From positions 1 to 14,947 of the forward strand of contig CALJUC010000183.1 of assembly GCA_937975585.1 (NCBI GenBank): a stretch of 14,947 nt of DNA, written 5' to 3'. The DNA is from an uncultured Moraxella sp. GTDB taxonomy: Bacteria; Pseudomonadota; Gammaproteobacteria; Pseudomonadales; Moraxellaceae. This document shows, piece by piece, positions 1 to 7,988 of the stretch. Under the pieces are notes generated by a model that worked only from the letters and a program-made list of their open reading frames with translations, searched no databases and was not told the origin of the DNA. Position numbers and translations under genes: made by a program. Position 1 is the first letter of the stretch. Every line of letters begins with the position of its first letter.

Positions 1-51
1 CCGTATGCAGCCTTAGCAGGGCTGTGGTTTCAGCCACTCACCCACGTCACC
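1..51 (-). tRNA. tRNA-Ser (anticodon GCU), 5' part, cut by window edge
   Basis: Read on the minus strand, the sequence starts GGTGACGTGGGTGAGTGG at position 51. It runs through the D-arm into an anticodon loop CTGCTAA (13-19) with anticodon GCT at 15-17, flanked by a stem, and then enters the variable arm at the window edge. This closely follows bacterial serine tRNAs that read AGC/AGU codons, which share the CCCTGCTAAGG anticodon arm. The long variable arm, T-arm and 3' end lie outside the window. A stable-RNA promoter lies about 50 bases upstream. Confidence 0.9.
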
Positions 52-100
52 GAATCTTATATTACCTAACGACTATTTTACAATAGCGTTGTGGGACGGC

Positions 101-128
101 ATTATAGCAAACAACCAAGAAAATGCAA
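101..128 (-). promoter_or_regulatory. Promoter of the tRNA-Ser gene
   Basis: On the minus strand there is a perfect -10 TATAAT (101-106) and, 16 bases upstream, a -35-like TTGCAT (123-128). A G/C-rich discriminator (GCCGTCCC) follows the -10, which is typical of stable-RNA promoters under stringent control. Transcription would start near 94, giving a leader of about 43 bases to be removed by RNase P. The element is divergent from thiD. Confidence 0.7.
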
Positions 129-186
129 GACTTTTGCACAAAATTATGCAAGAATATTTTTTTTGCGTGTTTATTAGGAAATCGCC

Positions 187-990
187 ATGTCTATGCGCCC
201 CACCGTGCTGTGTTTCTCTGGTCTTGACCCCTCTGGCGGGGCTGGTCTACAAGCAGATATTGAGTCGATTGGTCAAGCGGGCGCGCACGCCGCGATTGCT
301 TGTACGGCAGTGACGGTACAAAGCTCACAGCAGGTATTTGGCTTTGAAGCCTGTTCACCTCAGCTTGTCAAAGCTCAAGCGATGGCGGTATTGGCTGATT
401 TACCTGTCAAAAGTATTAAGTCTGGCATGCTTGGCACCACGGACAATATCGCGATGTTGGCTGAGTTATTTGCCAGTGGCTCGATTGCACAAGGAACACC
501 CTATGTACTCGACCCTGTATTGGTCGCCAACAGTGGTGGTGCTTTAGGCGACAAAACTACCTTGGTCACAGCGTTTGGTCAGTTATTACCGTTTGCCACG
601 CTAGTCACCCCCAATAGCATTGAGCTACGGGATTTGACAGGCATTGATGACTTACACAAAGCGGCGCAGGATTTGATAGCGCGCGGTACCCATGCTGTAC
701 TTATCAAAACCTCGCATGACAGCCAAAGTGCCGATATTGACCAGTTTTTATATTATAAAGAGGGACAAGGCAGCAAATTAGCGTATCAAGCGATTTTACC
801 AAGGCTGCCGGGTGAATATCATGGCTCAGGTTGTAGTTTGGCCAGTTTTATCGCGGGGCGGTTGGCGTTAGGCGATGATTTGACCACTGCGGTACAGTTA
901 GCAGATATATGGATACAGCAAGTATTGCGCGCGGCGGATATACCGCACGAAGCTGGTCAACGCATTCCTAAACGCTTTCATTATTTATAA
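187..990 (+). CDS. thiD: Hydroxymethylpyrimidine/phosphomethylpyrimidine kinase ThiD
   Basis: This is a cytoplasmic kinase of the ribokinase fold that phosphorylates hydroxymethylpyrimidine (phosphate) to the diphosphate used in thiamine synthesis. At 267 residues it matches the usual length of about 266. Visible signatures are the N-terminal substrate loop GLDPSGGAGLQAD (residues 12-24), LDPVLVANSGG (108-118), the VTPN segment (140-143), and the C-terminal anion-hole/catalytic motif HGSGCSL (212-218) with Cys216. The ATG at 187 has AGGAA six bases upstream (176-180); an in-frame ATG two codons later is a weaker alternative. The gene stands alone, divergent from tRNA-Ser, with no other thi genes and no TPP riboswitch visible in the 135-base upstream gap. 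HMP kinase is favoured over pyridoxal kinase (PdxK) because of the N-terminal GGAG loop. Confidence in function is high. Confidence 0.93.
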   Translation: MSMRPTVLCFSGLDPSGGAGLQADIESIGQAGAHAAIACTAVTVQSSQQVFGFEACSPQLVKAQAMAVLADLPVKSIKSGMLGTTDNIAMLAELFASGSIAQGTPYVLDPVLVANSGGALGDKTTLVTAFGQLLPFATLVTPNSIELRDLTGIDDLHKAAQDLIARGTHAVLIKTSHDSQSADIDQFLYYKEGQGSKLAYQAILPRLPGEYHGSGCSLASFIAGRLALGDDLTTAVQLADIWIQQVLRAADIPHEAGQRIPKRFHYL

Positions 991-1074
991 AAAAAGCGCG
1001 CATCTTGCTGATACAGCGAATAACATTCATCCTATAGATAAGACGCTAAAGATAAATCGTTTGATAAAAATAGG

Positions 1075-1299
1075 TTAATACGATGCCTCATCGTACATCA
1101 CGTATAAATCAAGGATACGAAGTTCTTGCGTTTTAGCTTCTAGCTGCTGCTCAATCGTCGACTCGGCTGATGCTAAGTGTCCAGCGATTTTTGCACGTAA
1201 CACCGTCAATTCATCAATGGCGTGCAGGATTTCCCGTAATTCCTTTTGGGTAAGATGAACTGTATTATCTAATGGGTGACTGTGTGGCTGATGTGGCAT
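1075..1299 (-). CDS. Small unrecognised helical protein (74 aa)
   Basis: I do not recognise a family. The 74-residue product has a His-rich N-terminus (His at 3, 6, 8 and 15). A long, charged, Leu/Ile/Ala-rich stretch from about residue 17 to 65 should form one or two amphipathic helices or a coiled coil, and a tyrosine-rich end (YVMYDEASY) follows. There is no signal peptide, membrane segment or cysteine, so it is probably cytoplasmic. The ATG at 1299 is preceded by AAGG at 1308-1311, eight bases away, a reasonable ribosome-binding site. The gene lies downstream of the rapA terminator and converges with thiD (84 bases between stops), so it is probably transcribed alone from within 1300-1500. 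It is retained as a gene because of the RBS and the plausible, non-repetitive composition. Confidence 0.55.
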   Translation of the reverse strand: MPHQPHSHPLDNTVHLTQKELREILHAIDELTVLRAKIAGHLASAESTIEQQLEAKTQELRILDLYVMYDEASY

Positions 1300-1520
1300 G
1301 GCCGATACCTTGATTATTATTCCTATTTTTTAATTGATTAAACTATTGTTTTAAGTGTTTTTTTACAACCTTATTAAATTAAAGAGGATTTGTCTAGTTA
1401 CCATTGGTTAATTAGCCTGTTCACAGATTAGCCTTGATACGCCCAATATAGTTTCTGTGCGTATCTTTGGCGATTGTTTAATACGTTTTTTCCAACCGAG
1501 AATGGCTGAAACTTTTAGAT
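1300..1520. other. Intergenic region between the small ORF and the rapA terminator
   Basis: No gene is seen here. The part next to the small ORF (1320-1385) is AT-rich and should hold its promoter; TTGTAA followed 17 bases later by TAGTTT on the minus strand is a weak candidate. Two small structures are visible: a 7-bp direct repeat ATTAGCC separated by nine bases (about 1411-1433), and a 7-bp inverted repeat GATACGC (1436-1442) / GCGTATC (1459-1465). Neither has an obvious function. Confidence 0.4.
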
Positions 1521-1551
1521 AAAAAACCCGCTTAGCAATGACCAAGCGGGT
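1521..1551 (-). terminator. Rho-independent terminator of rapA
   Basis: The perfect 8-bp stem ACCCGCTT (1526-1533) / AAGCGGGT (1544-1551) has a 10-base loop and is followed on the minus strand by a run of T (A-run 1521-1526 on plus). It lies 23 bases past the rapA stop codon. A short T-run also occurs on the plus side (1552-1556), but no plus-strand gene feeds into it. Confidence 0.85.
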
Positions 1552-1573
1552 CTTTTCCTGTTCACTCGTTAGG

Positions 1574-4408
1574 TTAATGCGGCTTTACCGCAACCAACAC
1601 ACGAATACTATCAGGAATTAACGATAACTGTCCCAAGGCTTGTAAACCCTGCTCTTTTAGGCGCTCAAGGTCACGAATTTCGCTATCACGCACGTTCGGG
1701 TTAATCGATTTGAGATACTGTAGGCGCTCAATCTCACGGCTAAAGCGCTGACCAAACACGTTTTGGGCTTGCTCACTCATCGCGCCTAGTTGTTCTTCGG
1801 CTAGGCTGACCGCTTGGGCATAGCGCGCTTCAATCACATCAGCACGCGCTTTAATCACTTGACGCGCACGGGTTTTGTCGAGGCGATGGATATGATTGGC
1901 AATCGCTTCACTGCTGATTTTTTCGCTAAAGTCTGTGCCTTGCTGGCTTAAGAAAATCCGTACCAACGGCTTTGGCAGATACGCGGTTAGATTGAGTAAC
2001 TTCGGTGCAATCGCTTCAACACGGAAATTAATCTCGATTAACAGCATGCCTTCTGGCATGGCATTGCTTTGCAACGTTGCGACCGTGGCATTACCAAAGG
2101 TACCGCTATTGACCGTCTCAAAGATGCTTTGCATCAATGGATGCTCATAGGTCATAAAGTCCATATCTTCACGCACCAAGGCTTGGTCACGCTCAAAGGT
2201 CAAGGTCATACCATCTTCCGGCACATTTAAACCCTGAACTTGTACTTCATCCGATGGATGCAGCATCAATGAACCATCACGCTGACCGCTATAATCCATA
2301 TTAATCGATGACATAAAGCGCTCAAACAGACGTGGCAAATGATGGGTATCATCAAACTCACGCATGGTATACGCAATTTTGGCCGCAACACGCGGACGGC
2401 ATGAATTGTACTCTAGCAGACGGTCACGCCCTTCTTGCATGGCTTGTTCTAACATCAAGCGATGCTCACGACCTTTAGCAATCAACTCACTTAATTGCTC
2501 ATCCGTACCATTGCCTTCAAGAATCGGTTTTAAGTCAACGATAAACTGCTCTTGTACCGTTTGTGCCGTTGGGGAGATTTGGCTAAAGATATTGAGCGCA
2601 TCATGATACCAGTGGTACAAACGCTCAGTCGCTGTACCCTCGACATAAGGCACATGAATGATAATCTCATGCTGCTGACCAATACGGTCTAAGCGCCCAA
2701 TACGTTGTTCAAGTGTGTCTGGATTGGCTGGCAAATCGAACAATACCAAATTACTGGCAAACTGGAAGTTGCGCCCTTCTGAGCCAATCTCCGACGCTAA
2801 CAAAATCTGTGCGCCCTCATGATCCGCAAAATAAGCCGCGGCTTGGTCACGCTCAAGTAAGGTCATTTGCTCGGTAAAGATAGCGGTTTTAATGCCCGCG
2901 TGCAAACGCAACACGGCTTCAAGGCTTTCGACAGTCGCACCACTACGGGCAATCAGTAACACTTTTTTGTGCTTTAACTCATGCTTCAGTAAGTCAATCA
3001 ACCAAGGCACACGTGGGTCTTGTTCCATCCAACTGCCATCTGGTTGCGCCTCTTCACTCCATAACTGCTCACGCAGTTTACCGCGTGTGTGGTAGCTGTC
3101 TTGCCAAGATGCCGGTAGCGGCAATGGATAGCCAATCGCAAAACGACCACGAAAACCAGAAATCAACTCGGCAATGCTGTCACGGGTATTACGAAATAAC
3201 ACGCGACCCGTCCCATGATGGTCTAATAATTCATTAATGGCGCGGCCACGACCTTGTTCGTCATCGACGATTTCATGGCCGAGTAGGTTTTCTAATGCAC
3301 CCTTTTGCTTATCATTGAGTGGCTCATCGCCCAATAACACCTCAGCGACCTTAGCGGTTTGGGCAAAGTTATCTTCGGCATCGATGAATGCATCAAGGTC
3401 ATTGAAACGGTTTGGGTCAAGTAAGCGCAAGCGGGCAAAGTGGCTTTCTAAGCCTAATTGCTCCGGTGTCGCAGTGAGTAGCAACACGCCCGCCGTTTGC
3501 TCAGCAAATTGCTCAACCAACTCATATTTATCATTACCGCCTTGCTCACTGTCCCAATGCAGGTGATGTGCTTCATCCACCACCAACAAGTCAAAACCCG
3601 CTTCCAACGCTTTTTCGCGCAAGTCATCATGGTCAAGCAACAAATCAATGCTCGCAATAATCCCTTGCTCGGTGGTAAACGGATTGAGCTCTGGGTCATG
3701 CTCTGCAATCGCGGCGGTACGTACCAAGTCAAAAATCGCAAACTCTAGGTTAAAGCGGCGGCGCAGTTCAATCATCCACTGGTATTGCAAGCTGTCCGGC
3801 ACCAAAATCAACACACGCTCAGCTTTGCCTGTAATCAGTTGTTGGTGGATAATCAACCCCGCTTCAATCGTCTTACCCAAGCCCACTTCATCAGCAAGTA
3901 ACACGCGGGGTGCAATACGTTTACCCACTTCATGAGCGATATACAACTGATGCTCTAGGATATCAACACGCGCACCCATTAAACCGCGCAATGGATGTCC
4001 AGCAAGCAGCGCCTTGGTGTTTAAAATCTCTTGGCGCAATTCGTACCAATCATTTTGGTGAATACGACTGGCTAGCAAACGCTCAAGCGGTTTGGCTAAC
4101 GTGATATTAGCCGCCAAACGGGTTTCCATAATCGGCTTATCATGCTCAGCAACGTGATACTTGAATACGCCCGCGGTCTGCTCCGCTTCGGTCACCGTGT
4201 ATTGATTGCCATCTTGGTCATTGATGACATCACCCGCTTTAAATATCACCCGTGACAAGGGTGCTGACTGCTTCGCATATACGCGCGTTTCTTCACTTTG
4301 CGGGAATAAAATATGCACACAGCGGTCATCGACGAGTACCACCACGCCCAGTCCCAGCTCGTTTTCGGTATCAGAAAGGTAACGTTGTCCAATGGCAAAA
4401 TCAGTCAT
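1574..4408 (-). CDS. rapA: RNA polymerase-associated protein RapA (SWI2/SNF2 ATPase)
   Basis: RapA binds RNA polymerase and uses ATP to help recycle stalled or post-termination complexes. From the ATG at 4408 the protein has 944 residues, against about 968 in E. coli. It begins FAIGQRYLSDTENELGLG, which aligns with the family's N-terminal Tudor-like domain. The Swi2/Snf2 motor shows Walker A DEVGLGKT (about 173-180), DEAH box (278-281), LLTATPEQLG motif III, and in the second lobe SEIGSEGRNFQFAS and EQRIGRLDRIGQ (motifs V/VI). The RapA-specific C-terminal region (for example NPNVRDSEIRDLE) is complete. An in-frame TTG at 4438 would add ten residues, but the ATG matches the family's start. The gene has its own promoter (4450-4477) and terminator (1521-1551), and the DUF72 gene lies upstream on the same strand. 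No truncation or frameshift is seen. Confidence 0.95.
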   Translation of the reverse strand: MTDFAIGQRYLSDTENELGLGVVVLVDDRCVHILFPQSEETRVYAKQSAPLSRVIFKAGDVINDQDGNQYTVTEAEQTAGVFKYHVAEHDKPIMETRLAANITLAKPLERLLASRIHQNDWYELRQEILNTKALLAGHPLRGLMGARVDILEHQLYIAHEVGKRIAPRVLLADEVGLGKTIEAGLIIHQQLITGKAERVLILVPDSLQYQWMIELRRRFNLEFAIFDLVRTAAIAEHDPELNPFTTEQGIIASIDLLLDHDDLREKALEAGFDLLVVDEAHHLHWDSEQGGNDKYELVEQFAEQTAGVLLLTATPEQLGLESHFARLRLLDPNRFNDLDAFIDAEDNFAQTAKVAEVLLGDEPLNDKQKGALENLLGHEIVDDEQGRGRAINELLDHHGTGRVLFRNTRDSIAELISGFRGRFAIGYPLPLPASWQDSYHTRGKLREQLWSEEAQPDGSWMEQDPRVPWLIDLLKHELKHKKVLLIARSGATVESLEAVLRLHAGIKTAIFTEQMTLLERDQAAAYFADHEGAQILLASEIGSEGRNFQFASNLVLFDLPANPDTLEQRIGRLDRIGQQHEIIIHVPYVEGTATERLYHWYHDALNIFSQISPTAQTVQEQFIVDLKPILEGNGTDEQLSELIAKGREHRLMLEQAMQEGRDRLLEYNSCRPRVAAKIAYTMREFDDTHHLPRLFERFMSSINMDYSGQRDGSLMLHPSDEVQVQGLNVPEDGMTLTFERDQALVREDMDFMTYEHPLMQSIFETVNSGTFGNATVATLQSNAMPEGMLLIEINFRVEAIAPKLLNLTAYLPKPLVRIFLSQQGTDFSEKISSEAIANHIHRLDKTRARQVIKARADVIEARYAQAVSLAEEQLGAMSEQAQNVFGQRFSREIERLQYLKSINPNVRDSEIRDLERLKEQGLQALGQLSLIPDSIRVLVAVKPH

Positions 4409-4449
4409 GTAAGTGCAACCAAATGAGAGTTTTTTCAAAAATTTAACAT

Positions 4450-4477
4450 TTTATAATAGCAAAAAAGCGGAATTCAA
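4450..4477 (-). promoter_or_regulatory. Likely promoter of rapA
   Basis: On the minus strand, TTGAAT (4472-4477) is followed after 16 bases by TATAAA (4450-4455), about 42 bases upstream of the rapA ATG. The spacing and hexamers fit a sigma-70 promoter. The 133-base gap between the DUF72 stop and the rapA start shows no terminator, so some read-through from upstream is possible. Confidence 0.5.
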
Positions 4478-4541
4478 GGTACCAAAATCGACATATCGGC
4501 CAAAAAATCTACGATAAATCGCCCTTTTATCTTGATAGATG

Positions 4542-5330
4542 CTATAAAACTTCCAAGTTTTGTTCTCGTAGCGCTTGCTTAAGCATCGCGATATTGTACA
4601 CCGCATGCGCTTTGACCGTATTTTCAAAAAAAATATATAAGGTGTTAAAGTTGCTTTGTTGATTGGCGATACTTTGCGCCCATGCCTGCATCTCGGTCTC
4701 GGTATAGCGATAATCATGGCGCTCAGCCGCTGAATGCGCATCCCACCAGTTAGGGTTTTTGCCATGCATACGCAAATAGCCGGTTTGACTGGTCAAAATG
4801 AGTCGGCTTAACGGCAACCCCGGCACATTGGGATAATCGACACTACACCAAATAATGCCTTGTTGGGCGAAGCTTTGATACACCTGTGCGGTATGCCAAC
4901 TTTGATGGCGAAACTCGACCGTCAGCGGTAGACCCGAAAACCAACTGGTCAGTGCCGCCAAGTATTGCCGATTGGCGACCGTACGGTCAAAGCCATGTGG
5001 AAACTGTAATAATAGACATGCCAAGGCATCAGCTTCGATAATGCTACCAATCGCCTCAATAAAGGCTTGGGCGGCTTCCGGTGTACCTGTCAAGTTATGG
5101 GTAAAATCTTGGTGCAGCTTAATGGCAAATTTGAGCCGTCCCTCAGACTTGGCAAGCATCCCATCAAAGGCTTTTTTGCCAATCGGCGCATAAAAGCTAC
5201 TATTGATTTCCACAGCGGCATAATGCTTAGCGTACTCGGCCAAAAACTCAGTTTTTTTGGTGCCCTCAGGATACAACGCCACTAGTAAATCCGTATCGCT
5301 ATAGCCCCCCGTGCCGATATAAATGCTCAT
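4542..5330 (-). CDS. DUF72 family protein (YecE-like)
   Basis: This 262-residue cytoplasmic protein belongs to the DUF72/YecE family, a TIM-barrel-like family of unknown biochemical role. Characteristic segments are the N-terminal IGTGGYSD (residues 5-12), LYPEGTKKTEFLAEYA, the VEINSSFYAPI strand (40-50), LLQFPHGF (107-114), TVEFRHQSWH (136-145), and YLRMHGKN near residue 185 followed by a C-terminal FFENTVKAHAVYNIAML segment, where family members usually carry a NN-H/Y-type pattern. The ATG at 5330 has AAGGA about five bases upstream. The gene lies between the RTX protein (59 bases upstream, same strand) and rapA (133 bases downstream, same strand). No terminator is seen in either gap, so co-transcription is possible, but the three genes share no evident function. 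Family assignment is firm; function is unknown. Confidence 0.88.
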   Translation of the reverse strand: MSIYIGTGGYSDTDLLVALYPEGTKKTEFLAEYAKHYAAVEINSSFYAPIGKKAFDGMLAKSEGRLKFAIKLHQDFTHNLTGTPEAAQAFIEAIGSIIEADALACLLLQFPHGFDRTVANRQYLAALTSWFSGLPLTVEFRHQSWHTAQVYQSFAQQGIIWCSVDYPNVPGLPLSRLILTSQTGYLRMHGKNPNWWDAHSAAERHDYRYTETEMQAWAQSIANQQSNFNTLYIFFENTVKAHAVYNIAMLKQALREQNLEVL

Positions 5331-5389
5331 GTTGTTCCTTTTTCGCTATGTTTCATTTTTTATTGTTACGCTTATCTTTTATCAATAAA

Positions 5390-6955
5390 TTACGGGTTTT
5401 GTTGTATAGGTTGTTCAGTTAGGCTTTCGTTGTTTAATTCGTTACTTTTCTCATTGCTCGGCTCATTTGGCAAATTGGGATTGTTGAGAGCCGTGTTGGG
5501 GTTGTTGAGAGCCATAGATACATTCTGTGATGCGTTATTTATGATTGGTGGTGGATTGTGTATTGCTTGGTTATTTACCACTGTATCATTAACGACATTA
5601 GCCGCTACTACTTTGTCCGCTGTTTGACGATAGTTATCAATAATTTGTGCTTGGCTAACATTTGGGTCATTAATTACAGTAAAGCTGATACTGGCATTAT
5701 CGCCACCCGAGAAATAATCCTTAATGGTCAATTGGTCATTTAGTGAAATTCGCATGACCAAGTCATTTTGGTCTTTGACGGTATTTTGGGTAATTTGCTG
5801 CTGATCAAAACCATGAAACACCACCTTATCTGCGCCACCATCTGTGTTAATTCCGTCACCTGTGTTAATTAAGGTGTCTTTGCCAAACCCAGGGCTCAGA
5901 TAATACAAGTCATTACCCTGCCCGCCGATTAAAGTATCATTGCCCTCGCCACCGACTAAGACGTCATTATCCGCGCCACCGTCCAAGCTATCATCCCCCG
6001 CGTTACCACCTAACACATCATCACCGGCCAAACCGATAAGTTGGTCGTTATCGCGTCCACCGAGCAAAATATCCTTGCCGCTGTTGCCGATTAGGGTGTC
6101 ATTGCCGCCACCCCCATACAACAAATCACCGTTACCCATTTTACCTAGTACCGAACCACCCTCGTATTGATTAACCAGTGTGTCATCGCCGGATTCACCA
6201 TAGTGTTGACTGAGTCGATCCGCCAACGTTTTGGCCATATAGCTATTCCAAACAAAGTCTTTGCCCATAACCGCTTGATAATCTTTACCATAGTTGTCAT
6301 TGGGGTATTTATTGCCAAGAAATTTTAAGATATTAAATTCATAATAAGTCGGCACAGGAATGTGATACACGCGATTGGCCGACATGGTTTGTTCTTCTGC
6401 CTTATTGACCATGCCGCTTGGTATCATGTCTTTGTTGAGGTCACCCAATTGGCTAATTTTTTGCTCAAGTGGTGCTGTCGTGTCGATAATGGTCATGATT
6501 TGTGGGGCTAAATCTTTGGGTACACCGACTGGCTGTTGATTTTCCCACACGAAAGGACGCGTAATTTTTTGCTCACCCAGTTCTTGGGCGACTTTAAACT
6601 CATAATACAGCGCCTCGCCCTCACCCATCGCGCGCGAATTGGCATAATCTAGCGCATCGGCATAGGAAGTGAGATTGCGCTTTAAGGCCTCTTGGTAATG
6701 GCTGCCGCTACTGTGGGTCAGCTCATGGGCAAGCGTTGATAATTTGTCATAGCCTTTTGACAGATAAACATTGACCCCATCAGACCTTGCGCCATTGTCG
6801 ATTTGCTTAAATTCACCGGTGAATTGGTTGAGTAAGTTGACCAACGTGGGTGATTTTTCGATCGTTTGCTCAATATACTCAAGACTGTAATCCAAGGCTT
6901 GTAAGCTCTGTACAATCTGTGGATGAATCACTGCCATGCTTTTTTTCTCACTCAT
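5390..6955 (-). CDS. RTX calcium-binding protein with N-terminal HExxH metallopeptidase-like domain
   Basis: This is a 521-residue secreted-type protein without a Sec signal peptide. The N-terminal half carries TLAHELTHSSG, an HExxH zinc motif at residues 77-81. Glu112/Glu114 (GEGEALYYEF) follow about 31 residues on as candidate third ligands, which suggests a gluzincin-like or M91-like peptidase. Residues about 253-350 hold roughly ten RTX nonapeptides of the GGxGxDxLx type, which form a calcium-dependent beta-roll. A haemolysin-type calcium-binding-related domain follows (DLVMRI...LTIKDYFSGG, about 384-427). The last 80 residues are an Asn/Pro/Glu-rich tail. RTX repeats and the missing signal peptide imply type I secretion, but no transporter genes are nearby. 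The start at 6955 is preceded by a weak AAGGGTGAG; ATG at codon 7 is an alternative. The gene is divergent from the PepSY gene. Protease activity is inferred from the motif alone; substrate unknown. Confidence 0.85.
   Translation of the reverse strand: MSEKKSMAVIHPQIVQSLQALDYSLEYIEQTIEKSPTLVNLLNQFTGEFKQIDNGARSDGVNVYLSKGYDKLSTLAHELTHSSGSHYQEALKRNLTSYADALDYANSRAMGEGEALYYEFKVAQELGEQKITRPFVWENQQPVGVPKDLAPQIMTIIDTTAPLEQKISQLGDLNKDMIPSGMVNKAEEQTMSANRVYHIPVPTYYEFNILKFLGNKYPNDNYGKDYQAVMGKDFVWNSYMAKTLADRLSQHYGESGDDTLVNQYEGGSVLGKMGNGDLLYGGGGNDTLIGNSGKDILLGGRDNDQLIGLAGDDVLGGNAGDDSLDGGADNDVLVGGEGNDTLIGGQGNDLYYLSPGFGKDTLINTGDGINTDGGADKVVFHGFDQQQITQNTVKDQNDLVMRISLNDQLTIKDYFSGGDNASISFTVINDPNVSQAQIIDNYRQTADKVVAANVVNDTVVNNQAIHNPPPIINNASQNVSMALNNPNTALNNPNLPNEPSNEKSNELNNESLTEQPIQQNP
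5906..6199 (-). repeat. RTX nonapeptide repeat array within the metallopeptidase-like protein
   Basis: About ten tandem nine-residue units (for example GGGNDTLIG, NSGKDILLG, GEGNDTLIG) occupy residues 253-350 of the protein. The GGxGxD turn residues that bind calcium are mostly preserved, with a few degenerate units (GRDNDQLIG, GADNDVLVG). Confidence 0.85.
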
Positions 6956-7013
6956 TGGTTACTCACCCTTACTATTACGCTACTGTCACTCAACACGACA
7001 TTTGCATAAGCTT

Positions 7014-7042
7014 TTGTTAAGTTTGCTATGCTTTAATATGCT
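7014..7042 (+). promoter_or_regulatory. Likely promoter of the PepSY-cytochrome b cluster
   Basis: TTGTTA (7014-7019) and TATGCT (7037-7042) are 17 bases apart, which fits a sigma-70 promoter with a start near 7049 and a leader of about 70 bases. A second TATGCT lies at 7027-7032, so the hexamer is directly repeated across this element, and TTAA tracts lie at 7017 and 7033. The region is shared with the divergent RTX gene. Confidence 0.45.
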
Positions 7043-7119
7043 CAACAAGCCTTCTACAACACGTACTACGATAGATGAAGGTTTTAGTGTAGCTAACTTT
7101 TTTAATAAGGAATGTTTTT

Positions 7120-7398
7120 ATGCGTAAATCAATTGTACAAGCGCTCGTCATTACTGCTGGTTTAGCCGCAGGTTCAACTGCCTTTGCTGCAGCCAACTGC
7201 CAAGCCCACCCAAAATCAGAGCAAATCCCACAAGCCACCTTCGAAAACGCCCTAAAAAAACACGGTTTTGACGTAAAAAAATTCAAAACTGATGGTAACT
7301 GCTATGAAATGTATGGCAAAAGCCGTGGCGGTAAAAAAGTCGAAATGTATTTTGACACCAAAGATGGTAGCATCGTCAAAAAAGAAATCGAAGACTAA
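7120..7398 (+). CDS. Periplasmic PepSY-domain protein
   Basis: This is a 92-residue exported protein. A Sec signal peptide (positive MRK, hydrophobic core IVQALVITAGLAAG, cleavage after AFA at about residue 23) is followed by a mature part of about 70 residues. The mature part resembles the short PepSY (PepSY_2-type) domain: IPQATFENALKKHGFDVKKF, a central YEMYGKSRGGKKVEMYFD strand pair and the end DGSIVKKEIED. Two cysteines (27 and 61) could form a disulfide in the periplasm. It is Lys-rich. The start is well supported by AAGGAA at 7107-7112, seven bases from the ATG. It is followed 37 bases later by a cytochrome b561-type gene, with its own RBS and no terminator between, so the two are probably one operon upstream of a two-component system. 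Small PepSY proteins are often found with such partners; their exact biochemical role is not settled. Confidence 0.85.
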   Translation: MRKSIVQALVITAGLAAGSTAFAAANCQAHPKSEQIPQATFENALKKHGFDVKKFKTDGNCYEMYGKSRGGKKVEMYFDTKDGSIVKKEIED

Positions 7399-7435
7399 TC
7401 TAATCGTTATTTGAATAATTTAAAGGAAAATCCCC

Positions 7436-7987
7436 ATGCAACAGCCAACCACTAACCCATCGACAACCAGCGTACCCGTTTGGGATATTTGGGTTCGTAT
7501 TACACACTGGGCGGTGGCGTTGGGGATTTTCGCTAATTTATTAATTACCGAAGCTGGTAGCGACATTCATGAGTATGTTGGCTACGCAGTGGCTGCCCTG
7601 GTGGTTTCACGTCTTATTTGGGGCTTTGTCGGTACGCGTTATGCTCGCTTTACGGACTTTTTCCCAACCCCTTCTCGTATTAAGGCCCATATTGATGACT
7701 TAACCCAACGCCGTTACCAGGGACATCTGGGTCACAACCCATTCGGCGCGTTAATGATGTTTGCGTTGTGGGCGGTGATTTTGGGATTGGGCATCACGGG
7801 ATATTTACAGACCACCGACCAATTTTGGGGTGACGACACCATTCAAGAGCTTCACGAAATATTGGCCAATAGCATGTATGTATTGGTACCGATTCATGTG
7901 ATTTCTGCTATCATGATGGGACGTCTACAAAAACAAAACTTGGTAAGGTCAATGATTACTGGTAAAAAAGACGTTACCAATCCCTAA
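7436..7987 (+). CDS. Cytochrome b561-type di-heme membrane protein
   Basis: This 183-residue inner-membrane protein of the bacterial cytochrome b561 / Ni,Fe-hydrogenase cytochrome b superfamily carries electrons across or within the membrane. It has four predicted transmembrane segments (about 20-38, 46-66, 103-123, 143-163). Histidines likely to bind b-type heme are His24 (RITHWAV), His45 (DIHEYVGY), His140 (ELHEIL) and His154 (PIHVIS), the usual two-heme arrangement. The soluble loop at about 70-100 (RYARFTDFFPTPSRIKAHI) is the region conserved in PepSY-linked members. AAAGGA at 7422-7427 lies eight bases before the ATG. It follows the PepSY gene closely. Its stop codon lies directly at the left end of a 107-bp inverted-repeat element that separates it from the response regulator. 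The electron donor and acceptor cannot be read from the sequence. Confidence 0.88.
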   Translation: MQQPTTNPSTTSVPVWDIWVRITHWAVALGIFANLLITEAGSDIHEYVGYAVAALVVSRLIWGFVGTRYARFTDFFPTPSRIKAHIDDLTQRRYQGHLGHNPFGALMMFALWAVILGLGITGYLQTTDQFWGDDTIQELHEILANSMYVLVPIHVISAIMMGRLQKQNLVRSMITGKKDVTNP

Positions 7988-7988
7988 C

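Noticed and set aside
4409..4438. TTG start ten codons upstream of the rapA ATG
   Set aside because: The ATG at 4408 matches the start of RapA homologues (short lead before the GQR-SDTE motif); the extra codons are not family-like and have no good ribosome-binding site.
4546..4561. AAAACTT/AAGTTTT hairpin at the end of the DUF72 gene
   Set aside because: It is AT-only in the arms apart from one pair, lies inside the coding region, and has no T-run after it; not a credible terminator.
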